Of a DNA stretch of 64,000 nucleotides, positions 35,416-49,168 are shown piece by piece (positions within the stretch are counted from its first letter, which is position 1; the number at the start of each line of letters is the position of its first letter). This stretch comes from Cucumis sativus. Its lineage: Eukaryota; Streptophyta; Magnoliopsida; Cucurbitales; Cucurbitaceae. The notes beneath the pieces are model-generated. The model saw only the letters and a program-made list of their open reading frames with translations, was not told where the DNA came from and ran no database searches. The stretch is from assembly GCF_000004075.3 (NCBI RefSeq), contig NC_026657.2, forward strand, positions 3,782,001-3,846,000, in the 5' to 3' direction. A program made the translations under genes and the position numbers.

Positions 35416-38400
35416 TGGGATTTAGGGTTTTCCTTTTTTTTTAACCCTAATTTTCATATACGAAATAATTTCAAATGTTTCACTTTCTTTTTCCCTTTTT
35501 GAGGAAAAGAAAATACAAAACTAATCTGTAAAATAAAATGAGTTTATTTTGTTTTTTTAGTAACCACTGCTCTCATGACCCTTCCCTTTAAAACCATTCT
35601 TCTACTCCAAAGCAAACTAGCGTTTGTATTATCAAGTTTATGTTTGATGGGTTGTCCAAAAAGTCTATACTCGACCCCCTCACTTTAGTAGGGTTGAACT
35701 TTAGATGAACAAGTCAGGAATTTTTGTATCTGTAATGTAAATAGTTGATAATGTATAAAATTAATGTTTTTTTAGTAGTGGAATCCATAAACTCTTTAGT
35801 CAAATAAACAGTGAAATTCATAAATCACTGCTTTCAGACTTTTTAAGTCAAATACATTTGCAGAGAATTATTGTGTCTATTTGAAATAAAGTGAAGATTT
35901 AGAATTTAAAAATAAATTTTCTAATAAAATGGGATAGTTGCCTATCAAATTTAGTTTTTTCTAAAACAAATCATGGCTAACAAATGTAGACGCGAAATAA
36001 ATTATATTTCATTTAACAAACATTTTCAAATTTAATTTTATCGTAATTTTAATTATCTCGTTTTACCAACTATATTTTATACATTGAAAAAATAAGTTCA
36101 CTTTAACTGAAGTTGTTCGATTGTCTACCTTCACAAAAAAAACTATATTTTATATGTTATTTAATTCAATTTTATTTGTGGATGTTATTTTAATTCATTT
36201 TGAATGTTTTTTTAATTATTTTTATTTGATTATTTTGATTTGTCATTGGCTATGATTTAATTATAGTCTTCCATTCATATGATTCGATCAACAAAATAGC
36301 ATTTCAAACTTGATATGTGATATCTATATCTATATTAAAAGTAAAAAGTGTTTGAAAAACACTTTAGCCTTTTGAATTTTTAATAAATTACAAATAGTTG
36401 TTACAATAGAAGGAAGTCAATACAAAATTGTGAGTAATGAAAAAGTAAAAGAAAAGGATTCAAATATATTTAATTTCTAACGGTCAATTAAATATCACAT
36501 TGAAAACTGTCATAATTATATTTAAAAAAACAACCAAAAGTCTGTTAGCCTTCTCTCTCTCTTTCACTTGACAAATATAAATAATAAAGTAGACAACATT
36601 GAACACAACCAAAATAAAAGCATACACACAAGTTGAGGAGAGCTAGGATACGAGATTTGCTGTAAACGATTAAAGTGATTTACGACAAGTATACAATTGA
36701 CATGACCTAGAGTTTGGGTTGCTACTCAAACATGTATATGTGATTTTATTGGTGGCCAAAAGTTTTTTTTGTTGTTGGATTAAGAAAATACGGTAAAGTA
36801 ACAAAGAAAGATTCTCTAAGTGCTCGTGTTACGATAATGTCTAAGGGCTTGTTTGGACTGGATATCTTAGCTCACTCCTTGTTTGGGTTTCAAAGTTGCA
36901 TAATAGAGAAATATCATTTATACCTTCCCAACTCCCATGTAACACACCTCAACCAACTCCATCGAAATCCACTTGTCTTCTTCATCCTGTTCGTTTTCTT
37001 CTCTAAATATGAGGCACCTTCAACATTTTTTCTTTTTGTCCTCTCCGAATCTACACTCTATACTATTTGGGAAGGGTAAGGATAATTGATTATGAGAATA
37101 TATAACATGTGAAGTAAAATAGGGTAAGGATAATTGATTACGAGAATATATAACATGTGAAGTAAAATTAGATCAAATATATACGTTAGTATACAATGTG
37201 AGTGTTTTTATGTAATATTTTATTAATTTTATTGTATAAGAAGTTTAAATTTTAGTTTTTATGTTTAAACACTTTTTAATTTAAATGTTTGAGTTAAAGG
37301 GTACGTAACTCAATCGATATGCAATAATCAATATGTAACAAGTGATCGAGAGATTCGTAGTTTAAATCTCACACTATTGTACTATCTTCCAATGATAGAT
37401 TGACTAATAAAAAGATATGTGGTATAATATTTAGTTTTAAGATTGACAAAAACTTTTAAATTTAGAAGGATAACTGAAAAGGAAGTTTCTTTTTTTTTTA
37501 TCTATTTTTCTCAACTGAATATTATGTGTAGTAAATTTTTAGTCAATTTTAATATTCTCTAAAAGTTTTTTAAAAAAGCTCAATAGAAAACGCTTAAGAC
37601 ACAAAAGACTAAATGAAATTGTTAAAATGTGATGCAAACTAAATTGAAAAATAATCCAACGTTGGGGGCAAATAAAATCTATATATTTATCTTTAAAAAA
37701 ATTATTCAAAGTAAATATAGATTATATTGTGAAATATCTAAAATTAAATAGTTTAAAAAATAATTGTATTAAATAATGTTTAAAAGTAAAAAGATCAAAA
37801 ATTAAAAAATTACACGTGCATTGCACACTAGGACAAACAAAAACAAAATATCCGATGGATGAATGACCCTTAAGGGGTCTTAACGAAAGACGAGAACCTT
37901 CTTAAAATTGGATAAAAAGTGGCTTTATGTTGATGTCATTCACATTTGAAGGTACCAATTTGACCTCAAAATGTGTGCAAGGACCTTTTTTTAGCTTTTA
38001 AGACAAATTTATTCATCATAGTGCTCGAGTTTTAAAAGTAATTGTTTCTCGAAAAAATTGTCGTTCTTCTAAAACTAACACTTCTGTATAAATAATATGT
38101 GAATCTACCAAACATTCAGATTATAGATGATATGAAAAAAATACAAAATACAAAAAATCACAACTTCATATTTATTTTTCAACCAAATAGATCAATAAAA
38201 ACTTGAATTAAAATTTTAACATAATTTTAAAAGTGATAAAAAGAAACAAGAAAGAAAAAGAGTACCATGTTTGTAAATTATTTTTGCAAATAATAATAAT
38301 TATTATTATAATAACAAATGAAAAGATATTTGCTACATGGTTTAATTTTCCATGTTTAAAAAAATAATTGAGAAATATATAATTGCTTCAGTGAAACATA

Positions 38401-38870
38401 ATTACATCTAAAACCAAACCATAGGATTGATTCTTTCAAAATTTAAGATATGTTATGAGAGTGATTAAAATAACTTTTATCATTTTTGAAATCATTCCAC
38501 AAAAATGCTTTTCAATCATTTAAGACCAACTTTGATGGCATAAAAATACATTTAAAAATATCAAAAGCACTATCAGGATTTTAGAAGCATTGTTGATAAT
38601 GATATAACCCAAAACAGTGCTTTTAAACTGCCAAAAGCAACAGTCACTCACTCTTAGCTAAGATCAGAGTGCTATGTATTTTGATTGTTAACTAAAATCT
38701 GGTAACACCATATCCATAGAATCGCTACAAACTGCAGAAGCACAAATGTAAAGAAATCACAAAACTTTATCCTTGCAAGTACATGTGTTTACCACTAATG
38801 CTGGTTATACAACTAAACATACTCTGAAGCAGATTGAGATCATCAACATCACTTCCCACCTTCTAGTTCA
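35416..38870. other. Intergenic between SR copies
   Basis: AT-rich, no supported gene. 36840-37080 has a GGGCTTGTTTGGACTGG-type start that resembles many short inverted-repeat elements, but I found no matching end. 38640-38870 is the 3' UTR region of copy B and is similar to the 3' region of copy A (32350-32510). Confidence 0.5.
37074..37168. repeat. 48-bp direct tandem duplication, 2 copies
   Basis: The unit starting GGGTAAGGATAATTGATTA is present at 37074 and again at 37122 with almost no change, implying a recent duplication. Confidence 0.9.
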
Positions 38871-41333
38871 TCATTCCTCTGCTTGTGGTGAACGGCTGCT
38901 GCAAAACCATAACACGAACACAGGCATAAGACAAAAAAATTCGAAAAATAATCAAGAATAGTAATACTAAAAACAATCAAATGAACTCGTAGTACAAACC
39001 TGTTATAACCCCGATGCTTTGGGCTCTGAGTGCCACTATAACTGGGGCACTCACCAGGTTCAGCTACTGTATTCTCCTGGTGATCATGACCATTGTCCGG
39101 GTTCAACCTTTCTCTATCACGAGGACTATAGCTTCTGCCACGTCCACCAATAGGACTCCCCCTCTCCCTCTCTCTCCTGTAAGGACTAGGACTTCGGTTG
39201 GGGATTCGGTCATCATTTGGTCTTTCCCTCTGATGGGGAGGACTGTGGCTGGGAGCCCTAATATGGTCACTTGATCTCTCTCTCTCCCTCCTATAAGGAC
39301 TATGCTTGGGACTACGACCACGGCTATAATCGGGAGATCCTCTCTCCCTCTCTCTCTGATAAGGACTCGGACTACGGCGACTTCCATAATCAGGACTAGC
39401 CCTTTGCCTCCTATATGGACTGCGGCTAATACCATTGCCATAATCGGGGCTTCCTCGCTCCCTTCTATAAGGACTTGGGGATCGTCGTTTTCTATCAGGA
39501 GACCTATCACGATTCCTATCTGGACTATATCCATTTCTTTTCTCATCATCATCCCGAACAGCATATTCCACAGAAATCACTCGATCCATCAATTTGCTGT
39601 ACACAATATAATAATAATAATAATTAAGGCACATAACAATAACAATATAGTGACCTTCTACTCACTTAAAATGTAATTCAATGAAGAAAAACGCACCTCA
39701 TGTTTGTAACCTCCAATGCTCTAGTGGCATCCTCCTGCAGTTCATACTGGACAAATGCAAAATTCCTTCGAATCCTGACATTCAATATCTTACCATATGG
39801 ATCGAAGTGCCTCTCCAAATCTCTTATCCTTGTATGATATGGATCAAAGTTAATGACAAATAAAGTTTTTGAAGGTCTTGTGTTAGTAGAGGATCTCCTC
39901 GAACCGCCTCCACTTCCACCTCCACCTCCACTAGGTCTTCTAATGCCACGCTCTTGCTACAGAAAAAATAATGATCAATCAAAATACAAACTACAGTTGA
40001 AGCTATGGTAAATAATAATCAATGAAAGGAAAGATTTTGTTGGAAAATGTGCCAAATCAATGTACGTTACTTTGGTCCACTCAACACGTAGTCTGCGGCC
40101 CTTTCGGCCAAATTCTCTCCGATCGAGTGCATGGATAGCATCCTCAGCCTCTCTCTCATCCTCCATGTAGATAAAAGCAAACCCTGGAAACCAATCAAAC
40201 AACCAAAACTAAATAACTAACTGTGGATCTATGAGACACTAACAATGTTACAAGACTGAGAATTTTCCCACTGATGAACTCCTCAAAATGCAACATCACC
40301 TTTCTAGAACATATATTCAACAAACCACAAAAAGTTCTTACCATAAGAAAGAAATATTTGCAACCACCGTGAAATCTATAGACTAAGTTACCAGTGAATT
40401 TAGCAACAGACCTTGTATTGTGAACTAAGTGGTGTCAAGGAGCAATGAAAAACAGGATGTCTCATGGTAGGTCTACAAATAGAAAGTGCCTTCTCCATTA
40501 TTCCGCAGCCTTGGAGCTAAGGTTGACAATGTTTCAACCTCGAAACAACGTATGAAATTGTAGGCAGGCAAAAGTCACGAGGAATGGAAAGCAAAGTGTC
40601 TGAGGAAAATGTAAGGTGGTAGTGCCATTGAGGATCATGGATCTTCTTGGAAACAAGAAGAGGAAGCCTGTCAGAGGTGGAAAACTCAATTCTGTAGACC
40701 AATCCTTATCCAAGGAGATTATGAATGTGCGAAGGAAATCCTGCACCAAAGAAAATTCTGGCCAAGGAGTTTTAGGATTTAAAATATACGCTCTTCTTTT
40801 CTCAAAACTTTTTTAGAATCCTCCACCGAAAACTCGACAAATGTTGCCTTCTCTGATTTCCATATGCTGGACGATGCCCATTCGTATTGCAAGGCACCAT
40901 ATGCAACAAGAACTGCTTTGGAGGAATTTCCAACCGCTGGGTTGTCTTACCGATAATGAATCCAACAGTTTCTTGGTGGATAGAGTTACTTTTTCAGTTC
41001 AGCATTTTTCATATATTAAATATTATCAGCGAATCTGCAAATTACAATTTCTGTTTTTCCTTTTGGCAATTTGTATGATCCGAGTGAAAAAGTTACACAC
41101 TACTTCAAAACAAATTCAGGAAAAGAACACAAATGCCCTCTTCTGTGTTTCTAGTATACGTCTTATAAGTTTATTAGATAAAAAAAGGATTTAAAAATAA
41201 AGAAGCATTCTACGGCTAGAAGCTCACCAGATTTCATATCTACTCTATCAACTTTTCCATATCGACTAAAAAGTCTTTCCAGATCAGGCTGTCGAGCATC
41301 ATACTCGAAGTTTCCACAAAAAATTGGCTTCAT
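38871..41333 (-). CDS. SR splicing factor, RS40/RS41-like, 366 aa (tandem copy B)
   Basis: Paralogue of the gene at 32512-35078, same predicted role in splice-site selection. Exons (minus): 41228-41333, 40071-40183, 39697-39956, 39000-39596, 38871-38895; 1101 bp. Intron positions and phases equal those of copy A. RRM1 ([26 protein letters not shown]), short linker with [12 protein letters not shown]2, and an RS domain with SPYRRER/SPDYG units ending SRSPQAEE*. The last intron ends in a tandem acceptor (GCAGCAG), so either S-R-S or S-S-R-S can be made (38895 versus 38898 as exon edge). The leader intron is long (about 1.9 kb). Both copies have intact RNP motifs and look expressed. Confidence 0.94.
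40412..40472 (-). other. Predicted premature-stop cassette exon in SR copy B
   Basis: Counterpart of 34168-34230: same acceptor context (TTTCTATTTGTAG|ACCTACC), same donor (ACAAG|GTCTGT), 61 bp instead of 63. Inclusion after the first RRM1 exon again gives D-L-P-stop. The surrounding intron (about 40330-40790) aligns with 34100-34560 in copy A better than neutral intron should if the duplication is old. Confidence 0.5.
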
Positions 41334-43224
41334 ACTACCTGAAGAAAAATTGGAAAAACAATGCAACATTTAGCATATCTCTTGCACTATAAAACAGAAA
41401 AGCATACCAACATGGCATTAAGTTCATGAAACTTAATTTCACCACATCAACCCGACGACCATTTTATTTCAACAACAAGCAAACTTTTCACTGATATACG
41501 AAAATAAAAATGAATTTCTAGGATACAACCTACCTAGGAGGGAGAGTTATAAAAGAAACGTGAACTGCAAAAGGGAACCAGATATCAACTATTTGAAAAT
41601 AATCCCGAGTGAAAAAAAAAATCATAATCATCATGCACTTGCCTTTTGCAAATAAGCCTGTGTCCAAATTTACAAAATAACATACAAGATATTGTACTTT
41701 TAAATATATCAGTACTTTTATATTATATTTATATAAAAAATAATACAGCATATATATCCTATTATTACTTCTGTAAAAATAAAAAATGAAGATATACAAA
41801 GGCATCATAGTTCCCGAAACCTAGTTTCACCACATCAACAAGAAAGTTATTTGAAATGAATTGTAAAAGTGAAGTACGTATTTAAGAATCAACAACAAGT
41901 ATGCAGTACTTAAGCTTCAAATAAGTTGAGCAAGCCTGTGTCAAATTGTTTTTCCTAAAGAATTGCTTCTTAAAAAAATAATATTTATAGTACTGCAACA
42001 CTTCTAAATGTGATACGTTATCGTTTGGTTTTTAAAATTATAAATAATTCTCTTCTGATCCTTATACTTGTGATCTCATTCCATTCAAGAAAAGACAACT
42101 GTGAATGTGTTTTCAACAATGATAGAGGGAAGGTTAATTAAGACTTAACATAATAAAATAAAAAATAAACAATAAACAATAAACAAACAGTGAGGACAAA
42201 TTTCAAGTATTGTGAGTTGAGACTAAATTTGGATATCTGAATGTAAGTACAGTGTACAAAATCGTAATTAATCAATTAACATTGTTTTCCCATGTAATGT
42301 TTTTATTTGCTATTTAACTAATTCCCCAAAAAAATAATTAAAAAAAAAACAAACAAGCGAATAAAAGAACTTGCAGTTTGTGGTTAACAGAGTCCAAAAC
42401 TGAAACCATCATAAAACGCTTTCAGGCATTGTTCATCTGAATAATAATAACTGTTTTAATATTTGAAGTAGATATCATAAGTGAGGAACCATGATTGACA
42501 AAGAGAGAAGGGGAAAAGGAAATAAATATATGACCTTTTGGTTCATATAAAAGGCTTTACAAGTTTGACCAGCTATATCCAACATTTGAGGTTCTAAGTT
42601 CCAAATTCTAACCACTTGCAACCACAACTTTTAGTGCTATAAAAATGCTTTCTGGAGCCTAGAGCAAAACACCAGGTATCATTCTTAGACAAGCTCATCT
42701 AGTCTCATTGATCATCACTACAGAGGTATCATCCTTTCCCTTTTTTTTATATATTTGTAACTATCGGACAAGCTTACAAGCACCTCAACTAATCTCACAG
42801 CAATGTGTCTAACAATCACAACATTTGAATTAAAAAAAAAACCCGTAAATAATAAATACCAAGTATGTGGTCTACCATAGATTTAACGCATCACCTATCT
42901 CTTCTAATTAGGTCATGTTTTCATTTTTCAGTAGGTCAATCATATGGTTACAGAGGTATCATTCTTGTAAATGGCCGACCATAATCATCCAATGGAACTC
43001 CATAATTTCAACTATCAACCTAACAGTTAACAGAAAAATATACAATTTGACATTAACATAAGCAACTGTGATAAAATGAAAAGAAAAAAAAATAAGAAAA
43101 GAAAAGTGTTCGTTCCCAAACATATCCAAACAAACAATTCACAACACAATTTGATGCGCAACCAGAAGCATACAAGAAAACTTAAGTCATAGAATCAAAA
43201 AGTCCTAAAATGAGAAACACTTAC

Positions 43225-43620
43225 TATGTTCCTCCTTAATGTGCTTCAATTGCTAATTGTTCGAGTTCCTGAAACCGTCGCTGCCGACTTGGATCTTGCG
43301 AAATCGTAACCGAAGGAGAACTGAGACACTGAGTTACTTACCGCGAGTCTCGATCGTCGTCCGAATGACTTTCCACCGTAGATCGGACCCGTCGAGATGT
43401 GTGTGTAGCCAGATCCAGCGACCCGAGGTGAGGCCGTTGCAGATCCGAGTGTGGCGGAGATACGTTGTTGCGTAGGCGATCAAACGCTGGAGGTGGGTTG
43501 TATTGCAGATCTGAGGTGGGTTGCGCCGTCACCTGATCGTGACCCGAGAGAAGCCGCGTCGCCGTCGTAGTAGCCGCTGCCGGAGAGAAATGAGAATTGC
43601 AAGAGAAAGAGACAAGTGCG
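43225..43620 (-). other. 5' UTR exon(s) of SR copy B
   Basis: GC-rich island in AT-rich DNA. Two donors are visible on the minus strand, CATA|GTAAGTG (exon edge 43225) and GCG|GTAAGTAA (exon edge 43342), so alternative leaders are possible. It joins to the TTCAG|GTAGTATG acceptor before 41333. The upper limit is approximate. Confidence 0.5.
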
Positions 43621-43629
43621 AACCGCTGG

Positions 43630-46600
43630 GTTGCTTGTAGTCTCTTTTTTCTTAATTCTTTTTTTTTTAATCCTTAATTTTAATTTATAAAAAGTATGAT
43701 TTGTGATTATTTTATTTTTTCCTATTATTGTTTGTATTTTTAGTACACCCTATTATTTTAATTGCTTGGTCAAGATTTTGAAACAACATTAACCCTAATA
43801 CGAACAAAATTTGAGTCTACAACACTCTCTAAATGTCAAATAAGATATATTAATGTGATTAAATTTTATTTATATATGCGATTTGTTAGATAATTATTTG
43901 TAATAATTTTTTAAAATTTTTTTAAAAAAATTTTATATAGATATGGAAATTAGGTAGTTGTCCATGACCTCTTTATATTGTTTCACCTTAATTAACCTTA
44001 CTCTTAACAACTCTATAAACAAGCTAGTAGAGTTTATTTGTAAATAGACAACAATAAAAATATTACATATGTTTATTTGTAACAGTAGAATTGACCTAAC
44101 GAGGGATTGTAAAGTTAATAGAAAAATGTTTGATCTAACTCTCGTTTGTTTTTATTCCTATGGACAACGAGAAATAAGTTTTTGACCCCTTCACAACACA
44201 CATACTAAAAGTTGGACTGAAATGGTCTTCTTCATTTATTGAATTATGGGGCATTTGACATTTAACTTGACTTGAATGGGTGAATATTTGTTGGTGGTTT
44301 GTTTACATTAAATCATATTTTTCACTAGTAAATTCTCCGAAACATTGAAATAAAAAATGTTTAAAATATTAAAAAGTTATGGTAAATGATTAAATTGTCG
44401 AAATCATTTAAAAAATATAGCAAAAAATTATATTCTATCATTTAAACTTTTGAGTGAAAAATTAAAAATAATTTTACCACCAAATTTATGGATCTAATCG
44501 TTATTATTTAAAAAAAATTGGAGGAACTTTTAAAATAAAATACTCGGTTAAGAAAAAAATAATAATTTTCTCTTTTAAGTTTTAAGAACAGATTGTATTA
44601 ATAAAATTCACGGGAGTTCATGAAAAAATAAAATAAGTCAAAATACTTTTAATAATTTAGTGAAAAAGAAAACAATACCGTTAAATAATGAATGTATGGA
44701 ACTTAAAACAGTTAAATACAAAATTTCTTAGACCTCATTTTGTCCAACTTTATTTACATTTAATTCGCTTTTAGTAGATTAAAATGTTTAACACTTTTTG
44801 AGTTTTGTTGGTAGTGGGTTAAAGTAAGTAAACAAATTAGCTAAGCCAACTAAGGTAGTTGGAGAAATACTAAATGTGACAACTTTTTAAATTGGTTTTT
44901 GTTGTCAGGACTCTTTTAAGATGTAGGCCAAATATATTATTTGAAACTTAAAAAAAAAGTCTCACCATTTAAAATTTTTAAACCATTTGAATATATGATT
45001 TTGGCAATAAATAATCTCTCGTTCATGCACGATAAACAAAAAAAAAAATCAGACAAAAAAGCCCCATAAATTTTTACAGCCTTGACATCCTCTCTTCTTC
45101 TTCTAAACATCTATCTTCCATATAAACCCTAGGACTTCTCTTAACATTCATATCTTGATTCCAACATCCAATTTATTTTCTCTTCTTGCAAACCCTAAAT
45201 ATTCATTTTTCTTCCCAAAACTCCCTACAATGTCAATAATCTAACACAAATAAAATACTCTAACCTAGTTGGAGGTGTTTAGGAAGGCTTTGATCGTAGT
45301 AATCCACACTTCAAACAACAAGTGAGTTTAGTGTGTTGAATTTTAATATTTCTTTCTTTTATTTTTTTTTCATCTTCTTCTCATTATTTTGTTTATTTTC
45401 CTTTAAAGTTCTTTATCTTACTACTCTCGTTGTTTTATTTATCTTTCTTCAAGATTCCATTAAAAAATGGAGAGAGAAAACTAAGGGTGCATTTGGGGGA
45501 GAAAAAGTGTTATGAAGAAGATTATAATAATCCAAGTGTTATGATAATATGTGTTTGAGGTTATGGTTATTATCGACAGTGTTATGATAATATGTGTTTG
45601 GGGTTTAGGGTTATTATTGATAATGTTATGGTAATATGTGTTTGGGAGAAAAATTATTATTGTAATATTATGATAATATGCGTTTGAGAGAAGAGTTATA
45701 ATTGTTTAAATTTTGGAGTAATGAGAGATAAAGTAAAACGTTGTTTTTTAAAAATCAAATAATATTTTCAATTGACGATTTGAAAATTAGCCACTATTTT
45801 CTAAATGACTCCCGAACTCAACTTTAGTTTTCATATACCATTTTTTTATGACTTTATCTAAAAATTGTTTACTTTATTTAAGTGTCCAATCCTACCGTAA
45901 AAAATATTGGTGGCGACTCATATATATTTTCTAAACTAATCATTTTGAAGACGTCGATTGTTCTACATTATCTCAGTCACACGGTAACAATTACATTATT
46001 ATAATTTTAGGAGATATATAAAGCAAAAGAAAAGAGGGATATATAAAACAAAACAAAATAAAATACATGATATAAACATACTAATAACATCACGTTGTTT
46101 CGAGTGGACTGGAATTAAGGGCAAAATCATCAAAACAAATAAAAATAAATCACTACTCAAAGATAGTTTGGGCCGGAACTTGAAAATATGATGGTTTGGG
46201 TCAAAAGCCCAAACCAACCTATCAGGACACTCTAGCCCATTTAAGTTGAAAGATAACTTATCTTTGGGTTATCTTTTGATATTAAAAAAAACTCATATCC
46301 TAACTCTACCTAAACTAAGGTAAATTCTATATCAAATTTCATATAAAAATACATCCCTACCATTCTATTATTAGTTTTCATGTTTAACCGTAATTTAACA
46401 TCAACACATGTCATAATAATTTAAAAAATAAATAATTTTTCAAATTTGAGTTTGCGTAAATTAAGAAGAAAGAAGGATCAAATTGCATAGAAATAACCAT
46501 AGTTGATGTTAGGATTACTTCATTACTATTTTTAAAATTGTCTATGTATTATAATTTTTTTAAAAGAATTGAAGTCAATAGGTGAAGTATTTTTAATATC

Positions 46601-48440
46601 TGAGGAGAGTAATGAAATATGAAAATTTTAGTCTACTTTTTTGAAAAATCAAACATGGGTTAAAAACTAACAATAAATACATTTATTGTTTTTAAAAAGT
46701 AAAAAGATCAAAGGTATTATTCGGAAAATTTAGTAGATTTGGAATATTTTGGAAACAAAGTACATTCACATTTTCTATAACCTAGCAAAAGAAAAAAGAA
46801 ATTAAATGCGCTATTAATTATAAATCATAAATCATAAATGTATGAAACCTGAAATGGTTAAATACAATACAATGTTATTTTATTTTTCAAAACCATTTTA
46901 CCTTTAATTGTAATTATTCCGTTAGTAAGATCTTGTTTAATAACTATTTTGTTTTTTTTCTTATTTGTATTTTTTCGAGTACAATGGTTAAATTGTTAGC
47001 CAAATTTAACAAACAATAAAACAAGTTTTTTAGAGCTATTTTTATTGTCCCTTTTTATAAATATATTGTTTTTTTTAATCAAGTCTATTTTCTCTCAATT
47101 CTTCACAACGATTTTCGTTCTTAGAGGGAATTATTGAACTATTAGTTAAATTTTTAAAAAATCTTAAAAAGCTAATTGTTGAATAAGAAATTTTGGACAA
47201 ATCACAAATTGTCACGTCATTTGTCAATGAAAAAATACAAATAACTAAATTTGAAACTAATTAAAAGTTGACATGGGTCCCAAATTGAGATCGGAGACAT
47301 AAATTAGCCATTATCTCATATGTTTTCATTATCCATAATCATTTGATAAGTTAATTACTTTTGTTTAAATAAATATTATTTATTTGAACTAAAGTCCAAT
47401 TAAGCAAAAAAAAAACAGAATTTAACCAAATGCTAAATATAACTCAAAATCTATGTGGTTGAGTCACGAGTCTAATCTAAGGACCAACCAAGCCTAAGCT
47501 CATGAAACCAACCAACCATATAACTTTTCTTTCATTGGAGGAGACATAAAACTTGTACTAAAAAAATATAGAAAAAATTATTCCAATAATCAGAACATCA
47601 CGTGTCCTGCTTCCCAAATGAGATGATAAAATACTTGAGAACAAAATACGTCGCATCATGTGCTTGACATTTCCAAAATAGATGATCAAATTCTAAGAAC
47701 AAAATATGTCGCATCAAATGAGCATAAACATAATTTCAACTTCACTAATTAATATTTTTTTGGAAATTTTGTGTGAACCTCTAATTTTTAAAAATTGTTA
47801 AAAATTTTGGCATGGATTTTTAAGCTATTAATGAAAATAGATAATAATAGAATAATTTCAAAACTATAGGTACGTGTTTATAAATTTTATGAAAAAAATA
47901 CAAATACAAGCTCAATTATGAATAGACATCATTTCCACCTTCAAATTTCTTTGTTATCAACTTGTTTTTGTTTTATGAATTTTGGTTAAGAATTCAACTA
48001 TTACACTTAAAAAAGACATAAATTAGAGTAAAAAATTCGAATAAAATAAAATAAAAAGATAAAAAATGAGATTGGTCGACAAACGGAATTCGAATCGGAT
48101 CTATAATTACGAGATGAAACCTAGTTTCCAAAATTTAACTTGATTTGAAGGCAGAAGTATAATGTAATTTAAAAGAAAAAAAATGGTAAGAGATTTAAAA
48201 AACAGTATGTCTTAATTTCATGGAAGATAAAGCCCTAAAGAAAAAGAAAAAGGAAAACGAAATATATGATATATATAAAAAATAAATATAGAAAAGAAAA
48301 AGAAGAGTTATGGTTTTTGATTAAGAAGAAAGGAAAGATGAAATTGCATAAAAGAACCACAAATCTGTTGGGTGGAAGACCCCTCCTTTGCTTTCTTTTT
48401 TCGTTTTTATTTTTCTCTGTGCAAAAACAAATAAACCATC
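43630..48440. other. Intergenic between SR copy B and TOP1
   Basis: Long AT-rich region with no supported gene, tRNA or clear transposon. 45060-45440 is C/T-rich but without a convincing ORF. It holds the 43-bp minisatellite listed separately. Confidence 0.55.
45538..45710. repeat. About 43-bp tandem repeat, 4 copies
   Basis: Units headed by GTTATGATAATATGTGTTTG start near 45538, 45581, 45625 and 45667. Just before lies GGGTGCATTTGGGGGAG, a start seen in many plant MITEs, but I found no matching inverted end. Confidence 0.75.
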
Positions 48441-48510
48441 CCTCCTTCTCCTTTTCCGATTCACGACAAACATTTTTTAGGTTTCCTTCGACTTCTCTCT
48501 CGCACTACCC

Positions 48511-48527
48511 TCTCTCTCTCTCTCTCT
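48511..48527. repeat. (TC)n tract in TOP1 leader
   Basis: CT-dinucleotide run near the presumed TOP1 transcription start, a common arrangement in plant core promoters and leaders. Confidence 0.8.
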
Positions 48528-49168
48528 TCAATTTCTTCCATTAACAACCCCACTGAACCTTTCTTCAAACCTCTAAACGGACACCCTTTTCACCTCAGGT
48601 ACTCTCTCTTAACTCTTCTTCTTTAGCTTTAGATTTCCCCCAATCTCACTCTGCTTCAGCTCAATCAACCCTTTACTTCGCTTCCCTTTTCCTTTTCTTT
48701 TCTTGCATTCCTAACCTACCCATCTAATTTCGGGTCTTTCTGAACTGGTTTACTTGGTTGTTGTTGTTGTTGTTTTTTTTTTTAATTTTTTAAATTCAAT
48801 TTTTGTACTATGTGATTCTTTGCTTTGCTTTGGATTAGCTTATTTTAATGTTCTAGGTTTAGCTTTGCCTTATTAGAGGCTTGTTTTGGGTGATTTAGTT
48901 TGAGTAATGAACACCCTTTTGTTGGATTTCTGTGGTTGAAGTGTTTACCCTTTTGCCCCTGTGTTTTTTTAAATTTTTTTATAATTATCATTCTTTGATG
49001 AATGGGGTGTTTACGAGGGAAGGAAGGTTTTTCTTTAGTGTAATTGTTATAGGTTTAAGTGTTTACGGAAAGGCTCTTATTGGTGCAGAAACTGAACTCC
49101 TCTGTGTTCTTCATCATCCAAGAGACTGATGTAAAATAATTTCTGGTTCTCTGTAACATAGCTGCGTA

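Noticed and set aside
36837-37079. 80-codon frame starting near a GGGCTTGTTTGG phrase
   Set aside because: Hydrophobic chance translation in a likely repeat-derived stretch.
37295-37385. tRNA/SINE-like phrase (GTAACTCAATCG ... AGTTTAAATCTC)
   Set aside because: A- and B-box similarity too weak, no second copy with defined ends.
39302-39676. Plus-strand frame of 124 codons opposite SR copy B
   Set aside because: Antisense shadow of the biased RS-domain codons; no start context or homology.
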